Assembly (NCBI GenBank): GCA_945952065.1
Contig: CAMFGY010000021.1
Span: 1 to 64,000 of the forward strand
Length of the DNA: 64,000 nucleotides
Direction of reading: 5' to 3'
Origin: an uncultured Burkholderiales bacterium
Lineage (GTDB): Bacteria; Pseudomonadota; Gammaproteobacteria; Burkholderiales; Burkholderiaceae_C
Shown here: positions 53,246-61,323 of the stretch, piece after piece
How positions within the stretch are numbered: position 1 is the first letter of the stretch
Layout of the letters: every line of letters starts with the position of its first letter
The notes under the pieces: generated by a model
What the model saw: only the letters and a program-made list of their open reading frames with translations
The model's database searches: none
What the model was told of the DNA's origin: nothing
Program-made: the position numbers and the translations under genes

Positions 53246-55225
53246 ATGACCCTCAAGCCAGAAGGCCTTGCCAACACTCACGAAATGGAACAACGCGCGG
53301 CTCAGCGCCAAGCGCATTTGCATGCATTGCAGGCCATGGAACATGGCAAGGTGGTCAGTGCTGCCGAAGCGGTGGCGTTGATTCACGACGGCGATTGTTT
53401 GGCCACCTCGGGCTTTGTCGGGATTGGCTTCGCAGAAAGCCTTGCGGTGGCTTTGGAAGCCCAGTTTTTGCAAACGGGTCGGCCACAGGGCCTGAGCTTG
53501 GTGTATGCCGCCGGTCAAGGCGATGGACAGGGCCGGGGGCTGAATCATCTCGGCCATGCGGGCTTGCTTCGGCGTGTGGTGGGCGGGCATTGGGGTTTGG
53601 TGCCGGCCTTGCAAAAGCTGGCTTTGGCGGGTGATATCGAGGCCTGGAACCTGCCGCAAGGGGTGATCAGCCAGCTCTACCGAGATATTGCGGCGGGCAA
53701 GCCCGGGCACTTGAGTCGGGTGGGGCTGGACACCTTTGTCGACCCGCGTCACGGGGGCGGCGCTGTGAACGCGCGCAGCACCGAAGCCTTGGTGCGCTTG
53801 ATGAACATCGATGGCGAGGATTTTCTTTTCTACAAAGCGTTTCGCATCGACGTGGCATTTGTGCGCGGCACCACGGCCGACCCCGACGGCAATATCACCA
53901 TGGAGCGCGAAGCCTTGACCCTGGATTCGCTGGCCATGGCCATGGCGGCACGCAATAGCGGCGGCATTGTGATCGCCCAAGTGGAGCGTCTGGCCGAGCG
54001 CGGCAGTCTGAACCCTCGCCAGGTCAAGATCCCGGGGATTTTGGTGGATGCTGTGGTGTTGGCCGATCGGCCTGAGCACCATATGCAGACCTTTGCTCAG
54101 CCCTACAGCCCCGCTTTTGCGGCTGAGTTGCGTGTGCCCTTGAGCGCGGTGGCGCCTTTGCCCATGGGCGCGCGCAAGCAAATGGCCCGGCGTGCCGCGC
54201 TGGAGTTGCGTTGCCACGATGTGGTGAACCTGGGTATTGGCATGCCCGAGGGCGTGGCGGCCGTGGCGGCGGAGGAGCACATCATCGACTTGATCACCTT
54301 GACGGCAGAGGCAGGCGTGATCGGAGGCATTCCGGCCGGCGGTTTGAATTTCGGCGCGGCGATCAATACCCAGGCCGTCATCGATCAGCCCTACCAATTT
54401 GATTTCTATGACGGCGGAGGGCTTGATCTGGCTGTTTTGGGCCTGGCACAGGCCGATGCGCAGGGCAATGTCAATGTGAGTCGCTTTGCCGATCGCTTGG
54501 CTGGCGCCGGGGGCTTCATCAACATCAGTCAAAACGCCAAGCGTTTGATCTTCGTCGGCAGCTTCTTGAGCGAGGGGCGGCCCAAGTTTTTGGCGCAGGT
54601 GGAACAGCGCACCTTCTCCGGGCAGGAGGCCTTGCGCCGTGGCCAGCAAGTGCTTTATGTGACCGAACGTTGCGTGTTTGAGTTGCAAGCCCAGGGCCTG
54701 CAGTTGAAGGAGCTGGCCCCGGGCCTGGATCTGCAGCGCGATGTCTTGGACTTGATGGGCTTCAAGCCCTGGATGCCCGTGGCTCCCCAAGCCATGCAGG
54801 CCAGCATTTTTGAGGACGCTCAGATGGGCTTGCGGGCTCGGCTTTTGATGCTGCCTTTGGCTGAGCGCATCAGCTATGACCGGGCCACGCGCCAGCTATT
54901 TCTCAATTTTGAACGCATGTCGATTCGCAGCATTGAGGATGTGGAGGCCATTCGGGCCGAGCTTGAGCGACATCTCGAACCGCTGAACTCACGGGTCTGG
55001 TGCGTTGTCAACTACGACCACTTCCACCTGGACCCACAGGTGGCCGATGCCTATGCGGCCATGGTGCGCGAGCTCAGCGAGCGCTATTACGAAAACGTCA
55101 CCCGCTACGGCAATGCCGGTTTCAGCCGCAGCCTGTTGGGGGCCGCCTTGCGTGCGCGGGGCATGGCGCCCCATTTGTATGACTCGGCCCAGCAAGCCCT
55201 GTTGCAAGTCAAAAAACCCGCGTGA
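53246..55225 (+). CDS. Acyl-CoA:acetate/3-ketoacid CoA-transferase with C-terminal extension
   Basis: A 659-residue class I CoA-transferase with alpha and beta halves fused, as in propionate CoA-transferase and E. coli YdiF. The first half starts near residue 35 ([19 protein letters not shown]) and the second near 315, with [17 protein letters not shown] and the active-site glutamate E355 in [17 protein letters not shown]. After the normal end ([11 protein letters not shown], about 510) comes a further 150-residue domain ([51 protein letters not shown]). Similar long forms occur, as I recall, in Alpha- and Betaproteobacteria. Likely in short-chain fatty acid activation. Confidence 0.88.
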   Translation: MTLKPEGLANTHEMEQRAAQRQAHLHALQAMEHGKVVSAAEAVALIHDGDCLATSGFVGIGFAESLAVALEAQFLQTGRPQGLSLVYAAGQGDGQGRGLNHLGHAGLLRRVVGGHWGLVPALQKLALAGDIEAWNLPQGVISQLYRDIAAGKPGHLSRVGLDTFVDPRHGGGAVNARSTEALVRLMNIDGEDFLFYKAFRIDVAFVRGTTADPDGNITMEREALTLDSLAMAMAARNSGGIVIAQVERLAERGSLNPRQVKIPGILVDAVVLADRPEHHMQTFAQPYSPAFAAELRVPLSAVAPLPMGARKQMARRAALELRCHDVVNLGIGMPEGVAAVAAEEHIIDLITLTAEAGVIGGIPAGGLNFGAAINTQAVIDQPYQFDFYDGGGLDLAVLGLAQADAQGNVNVSRFADRLAGAGGFINISQNAKRLIFVGSFLSEGRPKFLAQVEQRTFSGQEALRRGQQVLYVTERCVFELQAQGLQLKELAPGLDLQRDVLDLMGFKPWMPVAPQAMQASIFEDAQMGLRARLLMLPLAERISYDRATRQLFLNFERMSIRSIEDVEAIRAELERHLEPLNSRVWCVVNYDHFHLDPQVADAYAAMVRELSERYYENVTRYGNAGFSRSLLGAALRARGMAPHLYDSAQQALLQVKKPA

Positions 55226-55267
55226 GGGCTGCTGGTCGCGTGTTCGATCCAGGCGGTGCCAGGCCGC

Positions 55268-55681
55268 TCACAAGGGCAAGAGCACGCAACGTATCCAGAC
55301 CTTGCGTTTGGCAAAAAGCTCAAAGTTGCTGAGAAACTCGGCGGCGGCATTGTTGCTGTCAAGGTACTCAAATCCGTTGACATGAACCAGGGCCGTCAAG
55401 GACTCTGACCAAGCCCGGCGCAGCTGTGCACTGAATGGCTGCACCCCTTGGCCTTCGTCCAAAATCAATTTGAGTTGGTAGCGAGAGTCTTGCAGAGGCG
55501 ATTCGGCATGGGTGAGGATTTGCAAGCCGCCTTTGCTGACATTGGCGACCACACCTGCATGCCCCATCACATCCTGCTCGGGTTTGAACACCCATACCGG
55601 CAACTGCTCTCGTTCAACCGGGATCAGAAAGAACTCGACCCTTTGGTCCCTGCGTTTGTCTAGCGTTGTTTGTGGGTTCAC
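55268..55681 (-). CDS. PilZ domain protein
   Basis: A 137-residue single PilZ-domain protein, a likely cyclic-di-GMP receptor. Both binding motifs are present: RxxxR as R10-R-D-Q-R14 and (D/N)xSxxG as N47-V-S-K-G-G52. The rest is a beta-barrel with VWVFKPEQDV and FEYLDSNNAAAEFL. No effector domain is fused, so it probably acts on a partner such as a motility or secretion component. Convergent with the CoA-transferase gene. Confidence 0.87.
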   Translation of the reverse strand: MNPQTTLDKRRDQRVEFFLIPVEREQLPVWVFKPEQDVMGHAGVVANVSKGGLQILTHAESPLQDSRYQLKLILDEGQGVQPFSAQLRRAWSESLTALVHVNGFEYLDSNNAAAEFLSNFELFAKRKVWIRCVLLPL

Positions 55682-56000
55682 GAGAAGTCCAGCTTGACAG
55701 AAATTGGTGATGTGCAGGCCTTATTGGGCCTTGCGCACATGAAGTGCGCATGACAGGTTCTCGCTGCCAAGGCGGCGGTTCGCAGCCCCTGGGCGTGTTT
55801 TTTTGGGGGGGCATTACAAAAGAACAGACAAACAGGCACACAAGCACGCGAATTGCCCGTAAGTGTGCGATTTTTCCCCGACAAAACGACGCCGAGCACC
55901 TAATCTGCAAGAGGCGTTTGCTAACTGGCCCAGGGCAGAGCCCCAAAAATTTTTTGCGCAGGCTGCCCGGTTTTTTGCTTGCAGGTTCGGAGCGAAGATC
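55682..56000. other. 319-base intergenic region with T7G7 tract
   Basis: The gap between PilZ (minus) and the 45-residue peptide gene (plus) should hold both promoters. It contains a T7 run (55798-55804) directly followed by G7 (55805-55811), and an A5T6 tract (55945-55955). Short reading frames through it on the plus strand carry no recognisable protein. Confidence 0.5.
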
Positions 56001-56138
56001 ATGACTCTTGAAATCAACAAGTCTGAGCCCTCTTGGTTTGACCCTCTCTGGGTGCGGATCCCCGTGGTGTTGCTGCTGGGCTTGCTGGGCATCTTGGGCC
56101 TGCAACTGATCATGGATTGGCTGTCGCGAACGCTTTGA
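56001..56138 (+). CDS. Putative 45-residue single-pass membrane peptide
   Basis: A 45-residue open frame: a polar N-terminus (MTLEINKSEPSWFDPLW) and one clear transmembrane helix (IPVVLLLGLLGILGLQLIMD), ending in a short basic tail. A GGAGCG lies six bases ahead of the ATG. Such one-pass peptides are often real but missed; no family is known to me. It precedes a DUF454 membrane protein gene by 85 bases in the same direction. Confidence 0.55.
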   Translation: MTLEINKSEPSWFDPLWVRIPVVLLLGLLGILGLQLIMDWLSRTL

Positions 56139-56223
56139 ATGCGCCCCCGGCAAGGGGCATTTGAGGGCTGTTTCGAAGCTATTCCTTGGGCTGCTTGGGG
56201 GACGAGCTGGCTACACTGTTTGC

Positions 56224-56667
56224 ATGCCGAATGCCGATCTTCCTCACTCGCCAGCCACGACGGCCGGTGCTGAATCCATGGCGCTTGCGCTGACACAGCG
56301 CTCGCTGGCGGGCCGCGTACTTTGGTTGCTGGCGGGGCTGTGCAGCTTGGTGCTGGGCGTCATTGGTATTTTTGTGCCGCTGCTGCCCACCACGCCCTTT
56401 GTTTTGCTGGCGGCGTTTTGCTTTTCGCGCGGCAGCTCGCGATGCGAGCGCTGGCTGTTGGAACACCGCATCTTTGGCCCTATGGTGCGCGATTGGCGCG
56501 CCACCCGCGCCGTGCCCCTGCGGGCCAAGCAGTTGGCCAGCGTCATGATGGCGATCGGGTCTGTCTCTGCGGCCTTCAAACTGCCTTTGCAATGGGCTTG
56601 GCTGCCTGCGGCCTGTTGTGCCTGTGTCGCTTGGTGGCTGTGGCGCTTGCCTACGCGCAAGCCTTGA
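56224..56667 (+). CDS. DUF454/YbaN family inner membrane protein
   Basis: A 147-residue YbaN-like membrane protein. The family core is clear: LGVIGIFVPLLPTTPFVLLA, FCFSRGSSRCERWLLEH and IFGPMVRDWRATRAVPLRAK; two to three TM helices lie at about 35-60, 100-120 and 122-140. Function is unknown. Two starts are possible (56224 and 56278); the longer is given. It converges on the TPR histidine kinase gene. Confidence 0.85.
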   Translation: MPNADLPHSPATTAGAESMALALTQRSLAGRVLWLLAGLCSLVLGVIGIFVPLLPTTPFVLLAAFCFSRGSSRCERWLLEHRIFGPMVRDWRATRAVPLRAKQLASVMMAIGSVSAAFKLPLQWAWLPAACCACVAWWLWRLPTRKP

Positions 56668-56693
56668 GGTGAGGGGGCTGTTGGCGCCGCCGC

Positions 56694-59012
56694 CTAGCTT
56701 GGCGCCGCGCCGTCCACGGGTAGGCGCAGCCGCACACACAGGCCGCGCTCGCACGCAGGCAGTTCGATGCTTCCGTTCATGCGCTGCATCAGGTTGCGCA
56801 CGATGTACATGCCCAAGCCCGAGCCCCCTTTGCCGCGCTTGGTGGTGAAAAAGGGTTCAAACAGTCGAGCACGCACCTCGGGCGTGACGCCGATGCCGTC
56901 ATCGGCAATGTCCATCACGATGTGTGAGCCCTCGCGGCGCGCTTGAATGCTGATCTGGCCGCCACGCCGGCCTTCAAAAGCGTGGTTGATGCAATTCATC
57001 ACCAGATTCGACAGCACTTGCGTGAGCAAGCCAGAGGCCATGCGCAGCTCAAGCTCGGCGTCGATGGCCACTGTCACCTCGACCGCCGCCTTGCGCAGAA
57101 CCGGGCTCAAGACCGACAGCACGCTGTGCACATACTCCGCCAGCTTGAACTCACTGACGGCTTCCGAGGCTTGATCCACCGCGACCTTTTTGAAGTCGCC
57201 AATCAGCGCAGCCGCCCGCTCTAGATTGCGCTCAACCAAGGGCACCCCCACGCTCAGCCTGGCGACCAATTGCTGCAGTTCAATGCGGCTGACTTTCTCG
57301 GCCGCCAACAACTGGGTCAGCTTCTGGGCAACTTCGCCCAAACTGGACGCGGCCGTCACGGCCACGCCAATCGGCGTGTTCACCTCATGGGCCACGCCGG
57401 CCACCAAGCGGCCCAGGGCATCGGCTTTTTCTTGCTCCATCAAGGCCTGGGTCTGCTGAGAAAGCGCGAGATCGAGCCCCAGCAAAAGCCTTTCGTAGAT
57501 GCGGGCCAAGTGGTTGGCGTGAAACTGGTCCAGCTTGGACCATGCGCGGATCTGCTTGGCCTGCACCAGCCACAGCACGCCGCGCAACTGCTGTTGCACA
57601 AACAAGGGAATCTCGATGCGAGAACAGGCGGGCGCCAAGCCCGCGAGTTCCTGGAGCTTGTTCAACTCGGCCGCGCAAGGATGCAGGCGCAAATCGCCCA
57701 AGACCAAGGGATCTTGCTGCTGCTTGAGCAACTGCAGATAGTCCGCGTGCTGGCTGCTGTTCAAGCTGAGGGTCGGGGCAGGACTGGCGAGGCTTGCTGT
57801 TTTGGACGGCTGCAAGGTGTAGCTGCCCGCCTGCTCGTCGGCCCACCAAAACTGCACCTCGTCCAGCAACAGAATTTCGCGGACTTTTTCACCCAACTCT
57901 TGGGTGGCGGCGAGCAAGTCTTCGCGGCTGTTCAAGGGCCATTGGCGGTTGGACAGCTCCAAGAGCATGACCTCGGGGGGCTTGCGCGACAGATCGTAAT
58001 GCGCCAGTTTGGACAAGCGCTCCGGCAAGCCCAGCTGCTGGGCCTCGGTCTGCAGGCTCAGGTGTTGCCACAGATGTTGCAGCGCTTCGTTCAAGTTGCC
58101 TTGGGACTGCAGCAAATGAGCGAGTTGCAGATGTGCCCGGCTTTCCTGGGGGCGCGATTGAATGCGTTGGGCCTGATCGAGGGCCGCTTGGGCGCAACGC
58201 AAAGCCTCGGCCGCATCGCCCTGAGCCCAAGCGATTTCGGTCAAAGTCTGGCTGGCCATGCTCTGCAGCCAAGCGTGGTTCAAGTGGGTGGCCAGTTGCA
58301 AGGCCAAACGACATTGCTGCGCCGCCAGATCCATCTGCCCCCGCTCCTTGGCGGTACGGGCGAGTTGCCAATGCGCTTCGGCCTTGAATTCGCGGTGTTG
58401 CCCTCGAACGGCGGCGTCCATGCCTCGGTGGAACTGAAGCTCGGCTTCTTCGAGCTGACCGTTCTCAAAATTGCCGACGCCCAGATTGATGGCCAGTTTG
58501 GCCTCCAGGTAGCTGTCCTCAATGTTCTCAAGCAGCAGCGCGGCGTCACGATGAAAGCGCCGCCCTTTGTCCCAAGCGCCCAGCGCATAGTGAATCTGGC
58601 CCAGGCCGATCCGGGCGGCGACACCGATGCGGATGTCACCCGCCAGCACCGCCAAGTCCACGGCACGCGACCATTTCTCGGCCGCTTCCAAGTAGTCGCC
58701 ATGCTGGTACGAGATCCGCCCCAAGGCCTCCAAGAGCCGAGCTGACTGCTCGTGCAAACCCGCCTGGGTGGCCTGCTGTTGGGCCATGCTCAATGCGCCT
58801 CTGAGTTGCGCGCCACGGCCGCGATGCTCCAGCAAATTGAAATGCGCATACAGCGTGTCAAAAGCCAGATCCAATTGCCCGGCTTGTTGAGCGCGACTCT
58901 CCAGCCGCTCATAAATGCGCAGGGCTTGTCGAGGATGGCGTTGCGCGACCCGAGCCAATCGACTCAGCCATTCAGATGGCGGTGGGCGGTCATGGGGAGC
59001 GGTGGGACGCAC
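56694..59012 (-). CDS. Soluble TPR-GAF sensor histidine kinase
   Basis: A 772-residue histidine kinase without any membrane segment. Domain order: tetratricopeptide-like repeats about 45-325 (SYQHGDYLEAAEKWSRAV, QSQGNLNEALQHL), a GAF-like domain about 365-510, a short coiled coil, dimerisation domain with H542 in LVAGVAHEVNTPIG, and an ATPase domain with NLVMNCINHA, DIADDGIGVTPE and GGSGLGMYIVRN. No regulator lies next to it, so it is an orphan. The repeats suggest sensing via a protein partner in the cytoplasm. Confidence 0.9.
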   Translation of the reverse strand: MRPTAPHDRPPPSEWLSRLARVAQRHPRQALRIYERLESRAQQAGQLDLAFDTLYAHFNLLEHRGRGAQLRGALSMAQQQATQAGLHEQSARLLEALGRISYQHGDYLEAAEKWSRAVDLAVLAGDIRIGVAARIGLGQIHYALGAWDKGRRFHRDAALLLENIEDSYLEAKLAINLGVGNFENGQLEEAELQFHRGMDAAVRGQHREFKAEAHWQLARTAKERGQMDLAAQQCRLALQLATHLNHAWLQSMASQTLTEIAWAQGDAAEALRCAQAALDQAQRIQSRPQESRAHLQLAHLLQSQGNLNEALQHLWQHLSLQTEAQQLGLPERLSKLAHYDLSRKPPEVMLLELSNRQWPLNSREDLLAATQELGEKVREILLLDEVQFWWADEQAGSYTLQPSKTASLASPAPTLSLNSSQHADYLQLLKQQQDPLVLGDLRLHPCAAELNKLQELAGLAPACSRIEIPLFVQQQLRGVLWLVQAKQIRAWSKLDQFHANHLARIYERLLLGLDLALSQQTQALMEQEKADALGRLVAGVAHEVNTPIGVAVTAASSLGEVAQKLTQLLAAEKVSRIELQQLVARLSVGVPLVERNLERAAALIGDFKKVAVDQASEAVSEFKLAEYVHSVLSVLSPVLRKAAVEVTVAIDAELELRMASGLLTQVLSNLVMNCINHAFEGRRGGQISIQARREGSHIVMDIADDGIGVTPEVRARLFEPFFTTKRGKGGSGLGMYIVRNLMQRMNGSIELPACERGLCVRLRLPVDGAAPS

Positions 59013-59162
59013 GCAAATCCTCTCTTGAGGCAGGGGCTGGCACAGGCCCTGTCAAGGATAGCCGCGAGCCTCGTCGCTGTCTGCCAAGTTTTGAAGGCGA
59101 CTGTTGTGATCGCGCCGCGCCCCGGGCTTTGTTGCGCGGTGCCGGGCTGCCGCCCCATGGCT

Positions 59163-60458
59163 TCAAAACAGCGCCAGATTCTGTGGGCTTGTGCCGCTGG
59201 GCTGAGGCTTGGCGCTGTCGCCACGGTTCGCGCGACGCCGTTTAGGCTCGGCCTCTGGGCTGCCCGGCCGACTCAAGCCGCCCACGCGCACGCCCAGCAG
59301 GCGAATCCGTTTCTCCAGCGAGACACGTTTCAAGCAGGCCCCGGCAGCACGCCGTATGGCTTGGGCGTCTTGGGTGGGCTGATCCAGCGTCAGGTCGCGG
59401 GTGACGGTGTGAAAACCCTCAAAACGCAGCTTCAGGCCAATGGTTCGGCCTTGATAGCCCTTGCGGGTCAAGTCGCTGGCGAGCTGCTCGCACAAACGGG
59501 TGAAGATGTGGCTCAATTCGGCGCGGTCATGCACGGCGTGCAAATCCCGCTCAAACGTGGTTTCGCGGCTGATGCTGACCGGTTCGCTGTGGGTCACCAC
59601 CGGGCGCTTGTCCCGGCCATGGGCGGCCTCGTGCAGCCAAGCGCCAAAGCTCTTGCCAAATTGAGCGACCAGCAGTGCCGGCTCTGCGGCCGCCAATTGC
59701 GCCACGGTCTCAATGCCCAGGGTTTGCAGCTTGGCCGCCGCTTTGGGGCCGATGCCATTGACCTTGCGCACATGCAAAGGCCAGATGCGGCTGGGAATGT
59801 CGGCCTCCAGCAGCACGGTGATGCCGTCGGGCTTGTCCAGATCGGAGGCGATCTTGGACAGCAGCTTGTTGGGCGTGATGCCAATCGAGCAGCTCAGTCC
59901 GGTGGCCCGCCACACCGAGTTCTTGATCTCGCGAGCCACCGCCCGCACCCCGCCCAAGGGGTCGTGGCCGACCGGCTCGCGGATGCCCGGCACCTCGCTC
60001 AGATCGATGTAGATCTCATCAATGCCACGGTCTTCAATCACGGGTGCGAGTTCAGCCACGGCGGCCTTGAACAAACGTGAGTAGTGGCGGTAGGCCTCGA
60101 AATCGGTGGGCAGCAATATGGCGTCGGGCGCGCGCAGCGCTGCTTTCATCATGCCCATGCCCGAGAACACGCCCAGATCGCGAGCCGCGTAAGTGGAGGT
60201 GGTGATGACGCCGCGGCCGGTGTAGTCGCGCAGTCGTGCATAACGGCGAGTGCCATCGGGCAGGGTGACCGGCTCATGCATGCGCCGTCCCCCAATGACC
60301 ACGGCTTGGCCTTTCAGCTCGGGGTAGCGCAGCAATTCGACCGAGGCATAAAACGCATCCATGTCCAGATGCGCAATCAAGCGCTCGGGCAGTGCCGTAT
60401 TCGGGACTGCGCAAGCAGACGCCGAGGCATGCAGGGGATCGGAGGGCAGGGCGGCCAT
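59163..60458 (-). CDS. dinB: DNA polymerase IV
   Basis: A 431-residue Y-family polymerase for translesion synthesis. Seen: IAHLDMDAFYASVELLRYP with the first catalytic aspartate, RGIDEIYIDLSEV for the second acidic pair, CSIGITPNKLLSKIASDLDKP, the helix-hairpin-helix VNGIGPKAAAKLQTLGI, and a little-finger domain ending near LLGVRVGGLSR. The C-terminus is a basic tail lacking an obvious clamp-binding peptide except PQNLALF at the very end, which fits the QxxLxLF beta-clamp motif. Monocistronic. Confidence 0.95.
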   Translation of the reverse strand: MAALPSDPLHASASACAVPNTALPERLIAHLDMDAFYASVELLRYPELKGQAVVIGGRRMHEPVTLPDGTRRYARLRDYTGRGVITTSTYAARDLGVFSGMGMMKAALRAPDAILLPTDFEAYRHYSRLFKAAVAELAPVIEDRGIDEIYIDLSEVPGIREPVGHDPLGGVRAVAREIKNSVWRATGLSCSIGITPNKLLSKIASDLDKPDGITVLLEADIPSRIWPLHVRKVNGIGPKAAAKLQTLGIETVAQLAAAEPALLVAQFGKSFGAWLHEAAHGRDKRPVVTHSEPVSISRETTFERDLHAVHDRAELSHIFTRLCEQLASDLTRKGYQGRTIGLKLRFEGFHTVTRDLTLDQPTQDAQAIRRAAGACLKRVSLEKRIRLLGVRVGGLSRPGSPEAEPKRRRANRGDSAKPQPSGTSPQNLALF

Positions 60459-60473
60459 GCCGCATTGTCAGCC

Positions 60474-60504
60474 CGCCCTGCTGACAGACCCTGTCAGCAG
60501 GGCG
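60474..60504. other. Strong inverted repeat between dinB and the hemerythrin gene
   Basis: A 14-bp perfect inverted repeat (60474-60487 with 60491-60504, loop ACC). No T-run follows on either strand, so it is not a normal rho-independent terminator; it may protect the 3' end of the hemerythrin mRNA or be part of the dinB promoter region. Confidence 0.6.
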
Positions 60505-60521
60505 GCTTGATCCCGTTTGGG

Positions 60522-61013
60522 TCAGGCGCAGCTCTTGCTGCCGCAAGAGCTGATGGCGGCGGCGGCCGGTTCCGGTGGCTGCGCCATGCGGCCTGTTGCC
60601 GGGTCGAAACCGACTTGCTTCATATGAAAGACCAGGGCGGCGTCCATCATGTCCACATGAGCGGGCAGCCAGTTGGCCAACTCGGGCAATAAATTGCGCA
60701 TAGGCTCCAGGTCTTGTTCGGCCAAGGTATGGGCCATCACTTGGCGCATCACATCCAGCACCATGGCGTGCTGCTTGCTGTGGCAGTTGTCCGGGGCGAA
60801 GCCGGTGGCGGCCATAAAACCTTCTTCCATGGCGAAGTGGTCTTCGGTATGGGCCAAAAAGCGCCGGTACACCGGCAGGGCGCTGTTGCAGTCGTCAGGC
60901 GCGTTCTTCAGGGTCTGGCTCAACTCGTCCAGCAGGGCAATGAACTCCTGATGGGTTTGATCGATCTGTGGCTGATGCAGGGTCAGCTCTTCGGTCCAGC
61001 TCAGGCTAGTCAT
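60522..61013 (-). CDS. Bacteriohemerythrin family protein
   Basis: A 163-residue hemerythrin-like protein that should bind O2 at a di-iron site. Expected ligands are present: H21 (DQTHQEF), H59 and E63 (HFAMEE), H78 and H82 (CHSKQH), H119 and D124 (HVDMMD). After the four-helix domain a Pro/Ala linker leads to a short tail ISSCGSKSCA with two cysteines, not usual for the family. Possible roles are O2 storage, delivery or sensing. It is upstream of dinB on the same strand and divergent from a chemoreceptor gene. Confidence 0.88.
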   Translation of the reverse strand: MTSLSWTEELTLHQPQIDQTHQEFIALLDELSQTLKNAPDDCNSALPVYRRFLAHTEDHFAMEEGFMAATGFAPDNCHSKQHAMVLDVMRQVMAHTLAEQDLEPMRNLLPELANWLPAHVDMMDAALVFHMKQVGFDPATGRMAQPPEPAAAAISSCGSKSCA

Positions 61014-61323
61014 GGTGTGTCAGGTGTTGGCATGCAAGTGCTGGATTTTGCCTGCTGGACAGGCCTGCCGCGCGGCGCGGCCGTGGCGGGGATGGGCTCT
61101 GTTTGCGCCAGATCAACGCCTGTGGGACCTGGCGCCTGTGCGATTGGCGTTTTGTTGTAGTCCGAACGGGCTATGTTGAGTGCCGCATTGGGGCTGAATT
61201 ATGAAGATGGCCGTGGGGAAGCCGCCAACTCCGGGGCTTTGCGCGGGCTTGCCGCTGCCAAGATGCGCCCGCAGCGACGGCGAGATCGCCAAGCAAAAAA
61301 ACAATCCGAGGGATAGCGCAGCA
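61014..61323. other. 310-base divergent intergenic region
   Basis: Lies between the hemerythrin gene (minus) and the chemoreceptor gene (plus). An in-frame ATG at 61201 could extend the chemoreceptor by 41 residues, but that stretch does not look like protein. I see no convincing sigma-70 or FliA-type promoter and no repeat. Confidence 0.4.

Noticed and set aside
55744-56004. An 86-codon frame across the T7G7 tract
   Set aside because: No ribosome binding site, no recognisable protein, and it overlaps the start of the better supported 45-residue peptide gene.
57270-58745. A 491-codon open frame antisense to the TPR kinase
   Set aside because: Leu/Gln-rich shadow of the repeat region in the true gene; no domain.
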